Of a DNA stretch of 9,422 nt, positions 1-5,150 are shown one piece after another. The notes beneath the pieces are model-generated. The model saw only the letters and a list, made by a program, of their open reading frames with translations, did not search any database and was not told the DNA's origin. Both the position numbers and the translations under genes were made by a program. Each line of letters begins with the position of its first letter. The first letter of the stretch is position 1. Source of the DNA: Nitrospirota bacterium (GTDB taxonomy: Bacteria; Nitrospirota; Nitrospiria; Nitrospirales; Nitrospiraceae); assembly GCA_020028195.1 (NCBI GenBank), contig JAHWYE010000043.1:1-9422 (forward strand), read 5' to 3'.

Positions 1-555
1 GGCCGACTCGGGATTCCGCTCGTCAGAAATGAAAATGCCCCTGGCGGGCCTTCCACCCTGGCCATCCGAAACGTAAATCACCATTTTGGGGACCGGCTCG
101 TTGAACACGCCCTTGTCGAGCACAAGGATCAATTTGTCTCGAAGGAGGCTAAGTGCCAGCTTTTTCAGGTTCATACTGGTCCAGGGCTGGCCCCACTGGC
201 TGAGCCATAACGTCAGAATAAAGACCAGACAGGAAAACACCAACACGGGCCTTGACAAGCGGAGCAGGCTGAGCCCTGCTGCCCGCATGGCCAGTAGCTC
301 TTTATCATAGGAGAGTCGGCTGAAAGCGGTGATCGAGGCAATAAGGCCGGCAATGGGAAGGGTCAAGACCAAGAAGGACGGCAGTAAATGAAGAAACACC
401 TTGAAGACCGCTATAAACCCGACACCTTTTAAGACAAGGAGTTCGACCAGCCGAAGTAACTCTTTGGTCAGCAGGATAAAACAGAGCGCCCCGAGGCTGA
501 TCAAGAAGGGAGGAAGAAGCTCCGTGAAGATGTACCGGTCCAGGATCCTTCGCAA
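1..555 (-). CDS. lptF: LptF, LPS export ABC transporter permease (N-terminal part)
   Basis: This is the N-terminal 185 residues of a YjgP/YjgQ-family permease; the rest lies beyond the left edge. LptF pairs with LptG and the ATPase LptB in the inner membrane to extract lipopolysaccharide and pass it to LptC/LptA. Visible features are a start RRILDRYIFTELLPPF, hydrophobic segments near residues 12-34, 53-76 and 97-120, the conserved cytoplasmic stretch YDKELLAMRAAG (83-94), and the beginning of the periplasmic beta-jellyroll after about residue 121 (QWGQPW, then KGVFNEPVPKMVIYV). The KGVG after the first membrane segment favours LptF over LptG, but the two are paralogues and I cannot fully exclude LptG. 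I chose the TTG at 555 because GAGG sits 5 nt upstream and because a promoter candidate would place transcription start just inside the alternative GTG at 591. A TAG closes the frame above that GTG. The gene is divergent from csp. Confidence 0.88.
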   Translation of the reverse strand, partial: MRRILDRYIFTELLPPFLISLGALCFILLTKELLRLVELLVLKGVGFIAVFKVFLHLLPSFLVLTLPIAGLIASITAFSRLSYDKELLAMRAAGLSLLRLSRPVLVFSCLVFILTLWLSQWGQPWTSMNLKKLALSLLRDKLILVLDKGVFNEPVPKMVIYVSDGQGGRPARGIFISDERNPESA

Positions 556-560
556 CAGTT

Positions 561-564
561 CCTC
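561..564 (-). promoter_or_regulatory. Ribosome binding site deciding the lptF TTG start
   Basis: GAGG on the minus strand lies 5 nt before the TTG at 555. The in-frame GTG at 591 has no comparable purine-rich site in front of it. This is the main reason for calling the shorter protein. Confidence 0.5.
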
Positions 565-591
565 AATTGGCCGTTCGGCGCGGGATGCCAC

Positions 592-620
592 ACTATATCG
601 GACTTTCTAGAACTTGTACA
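592..620 (-). promoter_or_regulatory. Candidate sigma70-type promoter for lptF
   Basis: On the minus strand TGTACA (615-620, 4/6 to the -35 consensus) is followed after 17 nt by TATAGT (592-597, 5/6 to the -10). Initiation would fall near 585, leaving roughly 30 nt of leader before the TTG start. The match is by eye; no start-site data support it. Confidence 0.4.
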
Positions 621-650
621 CCAAGCGGGTCGGACAAGCAAAAGAATTTC

Positions 651-678
651 TTGACAAGGCAAAGAACCCTATGTTAAT
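651..678 (+). promoter_or_regulatory. Candidate promoter for the cold-shock gene
   Basis: A perfect TTGACA (651-656) is followed after 16 nt by GTTAAT (673-678, 4/6 but missing the key A at position 2). Transcription would begin near 685 and give a leader of about 160 nt before the csp GTG. That length is in the range known for cold-inducible csp mRNAs of enterobacteria. The weak -10 box keeps confidence low. Confidence 0.35.
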
Positions 679-695
679 GCCTCTCCGCATTTTCC

Positions 696-848
696 ATGAA
701 TGGCTATGAAGATGGGTCCTCTTACCCGCTTGAGTACCGCAGGGGCAAATCCATCTGCGGTCTTTCTTCAGCTCGGTTCTGTTCACTCAATGGTCCATAT
801 GCCCAGACACCCGGTCAAGTGGCTGTTCAGGAAAGGAGGCCTGTGTGA
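696..848 (+). other. Possible 50-residue upstream ORF in the csp leader
   Basis: An open frame starts at ATG 696 (MNGYEDGSSYPLEY...) and runs 50 sense codons to TGA 846-848. The stop overlaps the csp GTG start in the four bases GTGA (845-848), the geometry typical of translational coupling. Against it, there is no clear ribosome binding site before ATG 696 and the peptide resembles nothing I recognise. A frame of this length arises by chance fairly often at this GC. Reported as a candidate only. Confidence 0.2.
736..761 (+). promoter_or_regulatory. Stem-loop in the csp leader
   Basis: ACCGCAG (736-742) and CTGCGGT (755-761) form a perfect 7-bp stem with a 12-nt loop, extendable by one G-U pair. 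It is followed by the pyrimidine-rich TCTTTCTTC. It lies midway between the putative promoter and csp, so it could be a leader structure that changes with temperature or a weak attenuator. The remainder of 556-844 shows nothing else beyond the two promoters and the upstream ORF. Confidence 0.4.
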
Positions 849-1072
849 GAAGCAAGGGTACTGTGAAGTGGTTTAACGACAGGAAAGGGTTTGGATTCAT
901 TCGACTCGAGAGCGGCGAAGATGTCTTCGTTCACTACTCTGCTCTTCAGGGAGACGGGTTCAAAACTCTCAAAGAGGGGGAGAACGTCGAGTTTGATATC
1001 GTCCAGGGAGCCAAGGGGCCGCAGGCGGCTAATGTCATGAAGGGCGAGGTGGGTTCGCCGCCTGCGCTCTGA
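845..1072 (+). CDS. Cold-shock domain protein (CspA family)
   Basis: This 75-residue single cold-shock domain binds single-stranded RNA and DNA in the cytoplasm and acts as an RNA chaperone. The nucleic-acid-binding motifs are intact: KWFN (8-11), RNP1 as KGFGFI (14-19) and RNP2 as VFVHY (27-31, where the usual last residue is Phe). The GxGFKxLxEGxxVxF stretch at 36-50 also fits the family. Length is slightly above the typical 65-70 residues because of a short tail ending GSPPAL. The GTG start at 845 is well supported by AAAGGAGG (832-839) 5 nt upstream. Family assignment is firm. Whether it is induced by cold cannot be told from the protein alone, though the long leader is suggestive. It is monocistronic, bounded by the palindrome at 1104-1139. 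Confidence 0.95.
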   Translation: MRSKGTVKWFNDRKGFGFIRLESGEDVFVHYSALQGDGFKTLKEGENVEFDIVQGAKGPQAANVMKGEVGSPPAL

Positions 1073-1103
1073 CCCGCTCAGCCAGCGCAGGCTCGTTCGC
1101 ACA

Positions 1104-1139
1104 CAAAGGGCCTGCTGTCACGTGACAGCAGGCCCTTTG
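1104..1139 (+). terminator. Perfect 36-nt palindrome, probable csp terminator
   Basis: Bases 1104-1139 are a perfect inverted repeat centred between 1121 and 1122, 18 bp per arm, with A-rich outer left and T-rich outer right ends (AAAGGGCC ... GGCCCTTT). It begins 32 nt after the csp stop. As RNA it would form a long GC-rich hairpin ending in UUU. The U tract past the stem is lacking (GCGCTTCCC follows), so it is not a textbook intrinsic terminator and may act by blocking 3' exonucleases as well. Confidence 0.75.
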
Positions 1140-1216
1140 CGCTTCCCACAGAATTTTCCCTCTCAAACCGCACCCAATTCTTCATAGTGCTTTTCCCGCT
1201 GTTGTGATCAGCTTCC

Positions 1217-1245
1217 TTGACAAAACTGCTTGAAACTGTTAGGTT
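1217..1245 (+). promoter_or_regulatory. Candidate promoter for the TPR/ATPase unit
   Basis: A perfect TTGACA (1217-1222) is separated by 17 nt from TAGGTT (1240-1245, 3/6 to the -10 consensus). Initiation would fall near 1252, which leaves a very short leader of about 18 nt before the TTG at 1270 that still includes the GGAGG ribosome site. Confidence 0.45.
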
Positions 1246-1256
1246 TTACGTAGTTT

Positions 1257-1261
1257 GGAGG
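1257..1261 (+). promoter_or_regulatory. Ribosome binding site deciding the TPR gene start
   Basis: GGAGG is 8 nt ahead of TTG 1270. It overlaps the earlier in-frame TTG at 1255, so it cannot serve that codon, and it is rather far (14 nt) from the GTG at 1276. Confidence 0.5.
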
Positions 1262-1269
1262 CTGCCCAC

Positions 1270-3126
1270 TTGGGAGTGGATCGACGCATTGTCCTGCAGA
1301 ATGCCCAGCTCTTCGCCTCGCGGGGACAATTCGATGCGGCCATCGCCGAATGGAAGAAGCTGACCGCGGAATCCCCCACCGACGGGAGCATTTACAACAC
1401 CATCGGCGATCTCCACCTGAAGCGCAATGCCTCAAGCGAAGCAATCGCGGCCTATCTCCAGGCTGCTTCCGCGTTCCGCGCTGAAGGGGCCCCGGTGAAG
1501 GCCATCGCCGCCTACAAGAAAGTCCTCAAAGTTGATCCGAAACGGTACGAAATCTATCGGCATCTGGGCGATCTCAACGCAGAGCGAGGCCTGCTGAGCA
1601 GCGCGGTCGCGGACTATCTGACCCTCGGCAAGTTCTACCTCAGAGAAGGCAAGGCCCGAGAAGCGCTGGAAGTCTATCGAACCATCGCCAACCAGGATCC
1701 GACCAACTTCGATGCGCGGCAGCGGGTGGCTGAGTTGTGCCTCCAACAGAACTTGCACGATGAAGCGATCCAAGTCTATCTCCAGCTCGGTCGTGAACGT
1801 TCTGCCCAGCATCGCCTGGATGAAGCGCGTGACGCTTATCTGGCTGTGTTGCGAGTCGATCCCGGGAATCCCGAAGCAGAACAGTTCATCCGCATGCTGA
1901 GTGAGGCTCCCTCCGGCAGCCCACGGCCCGCGCCCGCTGAGCCTGCAAGAGGGTCAGCCGCGTCGAAAGCCCAGGACTCGCCGAACCTGCTCGGCGAAGC
2001 GGTCCGGCGAATAAACGACGGCCAGTATGCGGGGGCGGAAGCGATTCTGTCGCAAATGTTGAGCCATGAGCCCGGGAACCCGGAGGTGTGTCAACTCCTC
2101 GCCAAACTGCATCTGAAACGCGGGGACCTGGCCGTGGCTCTGAATGAATACCGGTTCTTGGCGGGAGCCGCCATGCGAGCCCAGGACTATACGCTCGCCG
2201 AGTCGCTGATTGGCGAGTACCTGAAAGTTGATCCGGCCTGCGTGGCGCTGCTCGAATTACGGGGCGACATGTACGAAAAGAAGGGAGACGGAGAGGCCGC
2301 AGCCATCCAGTATGGGAAGGCTCTCGAGGTGGTCCTGGAGCATCCAGAGCCTGGCATGCCGACCCTTCCGGCGGAGCTGTACGCTAAGATCAAGATGCTC
2401 GCCCCTACGAGCCCCGTGGTGAGCCGATTTACCTCCCTGTTTGAATCCGCCCAAGCCACTCAGGCACCACAAGAAGTCACGCCCCGTCCGGCACCGGTAC
2501 GCCCAAGCAAGCCCGCACAGATCGTACCACCGCACCCTGCCCCCGAGCCTTTTGTGGCGGACGCGCCGAAAGAGCAGGAACGGGCGCCCCTCTCCACCGT
2601 AAAGACGGCTGCGGAACCTGACGAGCGGCAGAAACCGAGCGAACAGGACTATGAGACTCACTATACACTCGGCGTCGCCTACAAGGACATGGGCCTCCTG
2701 GAGGAGGCCATTGAGGAGCTCAGCCTTGCGGCCAAGGGAACTGAGTGTGCGCTTGACGCCTACATCATGCTGGCCGCCTGTTTGAAGGAACAGGGCGTGA
2801 ACCGAGCGGCCATCTCGTACCTGGAGCAAGCGCTGGCGGATCCACGCTGTGAAGGGGAGAAGGCCGTGACGGCTCGATACGAACTCGGCATACTGTATGA
2901 AGCCGAAGGCCGCTTTGACAACGCGCTTCGGATTCTGGAGACGATTCCGACGTTCCAGGATGTGCCGCAGCGGATCGAATGGATGAAGAGCACCGGCCAG
3001 TTCGAGCGCCCGACATCGACCGACCCACGACAGAGCGGGAACGATCCGGTGACTGCAGCGCCCGGTAAGCCGAAGGCTGCCGGAGATCAACCGGATCGTA
3101 AGAAGCGTCGAATCTCGTACCTCTAG
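1270..3126 (+). CDS. Cytoplasmic tetratricopeptide-repeat scaffold protein
   Basis: This 618-residue protein has no signal peptide or membrane segment. It is built of helical TPR units, which usually act as protein-docking surfaces. An N-terminal block covers about residues 5-210, with unit signatures such as IYNTIGDLHLKR, EIYRHLGDLNAERG and VDPGNPEAEQ. A Pro/Ala-rich linker (about 212-238) leads to a second block (about 239-376). A long Pro-rich disordered linker (about 395-458) leads to a third block (about 461-575), opening with THYTLGVAYKDMGLLEEAIEEL. The tail is disordered and ends in the basic peptide KKRRISYL. The ATPase gene starts only 6 nt downstream, so the two are very likely co-translated partners. 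I know similar TPR proteins near type IV pilus, secretion or gliding genes, but nothing here fixes the role. Starts at TTG 1255 or GTG 1276 remain possible. Confidence 0.85.
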   Translation: MGVDRRIVLQNAQLFASRGQFDAAIAEWKKLTAESPTDGSIYNTIGDLHLKRNASSEAIAAYLQAASAFRAEGAPVKAIAAYKKVLKVDPKRYEIYRHLGDLNAERGLLSSAVADYLTLGKFYLREGKAREALEVYRTIANQDPTNFDARQRVAELCLQQNLHDEAIQVYLQLGRERSAQHRLDEARDAYLAVLRVDPGNPEAEQFIRMLSEAPSGSPRPAPAEPARGSAASKAQDSPNLLGEAVRRINDGQYAGAEAILSQMLSHEPGNPEVCQLLAKLHLKRGDLAVALNEYRFLAGAAMRAQDYTLAESLIGEYLKVDPACVALLELRGDMYEKKGDGEAAAIQYGKALEVVLEHPEPGMPTLPAELYAKIKMLAPTSPVVSRFTSLFESAQATQAPQEVTPRPAPVRPSKPAQIVPPHPAPEPFVADAPKEQERAPLSTVKTAAEPDERQKPSEQDYETHYTLGVAYKDMGLLEEAIEELSLAAKGTECALDAYIMLAACLKEQGVNRAAISYLEQALADPRCEGEKAVTARYELGILYEAEGRFDNALRILETIPTFQDVPQRIEWMKSTGQFERPTSTDPRQSGNDPVTAAPGKPKAAGDQPDRKKRRISYL

Positions 3127-3132
3127 TCTTCC

Positions 3133-3948
3133 ATGAGCCTCCTCGAATTCTTTCGGCTGAAAGAAAATCCCTTCTCAGCCACAGTTGACAGCCGATTCTT
3201 CTATAAAGCCCCGCAGCATGCCGAGGCCTTAGCTCGGTTGAAATTTGCGACCGAGAACATGAAAGGGTTGGCCGTGGTGGTCGGAGATATCGGGACCGGC
3301 AAGACCACCCTGGCGACGAGGCTGCTGGAAGAGCTTGAAACCGGGGAATACGAAGCGGCGATGATGGTGGTGGTCCATGCCGCCGTCACCTCCGAGTGGA
3401 TGCTCAGAAAGATGGCGCTGCAGATGGAGATTGCCACGCCGGCGGAAACCAAGACAGACCTGCTCATTCAGCTTGCCAAGCGGCTGGAGGAAGTCCGTGA
3501 ATCGGGGAAGAAGGCGGTGGTAATCATTGATGAAGCCCAGATGCTCCGCAGTCAGGAACTGATGGAAGACTTCCGGGGCTTACTGAACATTGAGATCAAT
3601 GGTGGGAAGGTCGTGACGTTCGTCCTGTTCGGTCTCATCGAGCTGGACCATGCCCTGGCCCTTGACCCAGCCCTTCATCAACGAGTGGCGATGCGGTACC
3701 AGCTCACCGCGCTGGACTCGGCCGGCACTGAGGCCTACGTCAACCACCGCTTGCGCGTCGCCGGCTCTCATGATTCGCTCTTCAAGCCCTCCACATTTCC
3801 CGTCATCTCCCACTATTCGCACGGCATCCCTCGCCTGATCAACACCCTGTGCGACAACGCTCTGCTCGAAGGGTTTTTACGAAAGCGCGAGCGGATTGAA
3901 GCGGAATTGATCCACGAAGTCGCCAAGGACCTGAAACTCGCTCCGTAA
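3133..3948 (+). CDS. ExeA/GspA-like AAA ATPase
   Basis: This 271-residue P-loop ATPase opens with the typical ExeA-family start (MSLLEFFRLKENPFSATVD, then FFY). It has Walker A GDIGTGKT (51-58), Walker B VVIIDEAQ (129-136), a sensor-1-like strand VTFVLFG (161-167), a likely arginine finger in LHQRVAMRYQL (R184) and sensor 2 GIPRLIN (231-237). There is no membrane helix or peptidoglycan-binding domain after the ATPase core, unlike full-length ExeA/GspA, so this is the core module alone. Relatives power assembly of secretion or exopolysaccharide machinery, and some act as transposition regulators (TnsC/MuB-like). No transposase is nearby, so the first reading is preferred. Start ATG 3133 has no clear ribosome site but lies 6 nt after the TPR stop, consistent with coupling. 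The exact substrate is unknown. Confidence 0.85.
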   Translation: MSLLEFFRLKENPFSATVDSRFFYKAPQHAEALARLKFATENMKGLAVVVGDIGTGKTTLATRLLEELETGEYEAAMMVVVHAAVTSEWMLRKMALQMEIATPAETKTDLLIQLAKRLEEVRESGKKAVVIIDEAQMLRSQELMEDFRGLLNIEINGGKVVTFVLFGLIELDHALALDPALHQRVAMRYQLTALDSAGTEAYVNHRLRVAGSHDSLFKPSTFPVISHYSHGIPRLINTLCDNALLEGFLRKRERIEAELIHEVAKDLKLAP

Positions 3949-4002
3949 CCCACCCCACTGACACTGGTTCGCTGAAAGCCTGGTTGGCTGGGTCAGGACC
4001 GC

Positions 4003-4965
4003 TCAGGCTACCCGGTTCGGAGCCGGACGGCCCTCCAGCACGGCCAGAATGTTCTGTACGCAGATCATGCCCATCTGGATCCGCGTGTTCAGCGTCGCCG
4101 AGCCTAAATGCGGTAACGTGACGACCTGTGGAAGCGTTCTGAGCCCTGGATGAAGAGCAGGCTCCTGCTCATACACATCCAGCCCCGCGCCGGCCAGTCG
4201 GCCTTCTTGGATTGCAGCCACCAGTGCCGCTTCGTCCACCACTGGCCCGCGGGTCGTGTTAATCAGATAGGCAGTCGGCCGCATGAGCCGAAGCTCCGCA
4301 CTGCCGATGAGATGATGGGTCTCGGCCGTCAGCGGCACATGAAGGCTGATGAAGTCCGATCCTGCCAGCACTTCTTGCCACGACGTCGGCCGCCATTGGT
4401 CATTCAGAGTTGAAGGATCCAGTGTCGTGCGGTTGTAGTACCGGACTGGCATGTCGAACCCCTTAGCCCGCCGGGCAACGGCTCTCCCGATGCGACCCAT
4501 CCCGATGATCCCCAGTGTCTTCCCACAGACGTCCGCTCCGAGCAACTGGGTCGGCTCCCACCCAGTCCAGGCGCCGGATCGGACCAAGCGGTCTCCCTCC
4601 GGGACCCGACGGGCTGTCGCCAATAACAAGGCCCAGGTCAAATCTGCCGTCGCCTCGGTGAGCACGTCCGGCGTATTGGTCACGACGACGCCCTTGGCCT
4701 TGGCTTCGTCCACGGCAATGTTGTTGAATCCCACCGCGTAGTTGGCAATGACTCGGAGGTGTGGGGCGGCCTTCAGGACATCCCCGTCAATCCCTTCCGT
4801 GAGGGTACAGATCGCAGCCTGGGCTTCGCGAAGGCCGTCACGTAAGGCGGTCCTATTCGGGGCACCGACCTGCGGTGCGGCGGTCAAACAGAACCGCTCT
4901 CGGATCACGGTCATCACCGGCTCGGGAAGCAACCTCGCGACATACAATTTTGGCAGTGCTACCAT
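4003..4965 (-). CDS. gyaR: Glyoxylate/hydroxypyruvate reductase (D-isomer 2-hydroxyacid dehydrogenase)
   Basis: This 320-residue cytoplasmic enzyme belongs to the D-2-hydroxyacid dehydrogenase family and would interconvert glyoxylate and glycolate, or hydroxypyruvate and D-glycerate, with NAD(P)H. The Rossmann motif GMGRIG is at 155-160, and the substrate-binding NYAVGFNNI (75-83) is of the GyaR/GRHPR type. The catalytic triad is present: R239 in NTTRGPVVDE, E268 in DVYEQEP, and H286 in LPHLGSA. In place of the usual NAD-selecting acidic residue after the Rossmann strand there is YYNRTT (177-182), which hints that NADPH can be used. Length is normal. I chose ATG 4965; TTG 4971 is two codons earlier. 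Family assignment is firm and substrate moderately so; D-lactate or phosphoglycerate dehydrogenase is less likely because the glyoxylate-reductase-type sequence is continuous and no ACT domain is present. It is divergent from the oxidase gene. Confidence 0.88.
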   Translation of the reverse strand: MVALPKLYVARLLPEPVMTVIRERFCLTAAPQVGAPNRTALRDGLREAQAAICTLTEGIDGDVLKAAPHLRVIANYAVGFNNIAVDEAKAKGVVVTNTPDVLTEATADLTWALLLATARRVPEGDRLVRSGAWTGWEPTQLLGADVCGKTLGIIGMGRIGRAVARRAKGFDMPVRYYNRTTLDPSTLNDQWRPTSWQEVLAGSDFISLHVPLTAETHHLIGSAELRLMRPTAYLINTTRGPVVDEAALVAAIQEGRLAGAGLDVYEQEPALHPGLRTLPQVVTLPHLGSATLNTRIQMGMICVQNILAVLEGRPAPNRVA

Positions 4966-5001
4966 GCTCAATACCCGCTAGCCCGCCGTGACGGCACCCA
5001 G

Positions 5002-5030
5002 ATCTTAGCGGATCGTACGAAGAGCAACAA
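5002..5030 (-). promoter_or_regulatory. Candidate promoter for gyaR
   Basis: On the minus strand TTGTTG (5025-5030) is followed after 17 nt by TAAGAT (5002-5007, 4/6). Initiation near 4995 leaves about 30 nt before ATG 4965. The -35 box is weak (3/6). Confidence 0.35.
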
Positions 5031-5076
5031 CTATCAATTCCCTCGAATGCCCAGCGTCCGCGGACGAGTGCCGATC

Positions 5077-5106
5077 TTGTCCTCTTGTGCGGTCTGCGTC
5101 TACAAT
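5077..5106 (+). promoter_or_regulatory. Candidate promoter for the hydroxyacid oxidase operon
   Basis: TTGTCC (5077-5082, 4/6) and TACAAT (5101-5106, 5/6) are 18 nt apart. Initiation near 5113 gives a leader of about 38 nt to ATG 5151 and places the in-frame TTG at 5085 outside the transcript. Its -35 box is about 47 nt from that of the gyaR candidate, so a shared regulator between them is possible, but I see no clear operator. Confidence 0.5.
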
Positions 5107-5150
5107 GGCATGTGCCCACACCATCGGGAAGCACGCACGTGCCGCTTGTC

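Noticed and set aside
827..1102. A minus-strand frame opposite csp
   Set aside because: The plus strand has intact RNP1 and RNP2 motifs and a strong ribosome site; the opposite frame has neither.
2257..3090. A 277-residue minus-strand open frame
   Set aside because: It is antisense to the TPR protein, whose repeat periodicity supports the plus strand.
3133..3948. ATPase as a TnsC/MuB-type transposition protein
   Set aside because: There is no transposase, no end repeats around it, and the sequence start and TPR partner fit the ExeA-like group better.
3949..4002. Terminator between the convergent ATPase and gyaR genes
   Set aside because: Only a 5-bp CTGAC/GTCAG pairing and a 4-bp AGCC/GGCT pairing are visible, without a U tract, so no feature is called.
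5085..5150. Longer oxidase starting at TTG 5085
   Set aside because: The promoter candidate at 5077-5106 overlaps it, and the extra 22 residues do not look like the family's N-terminus.
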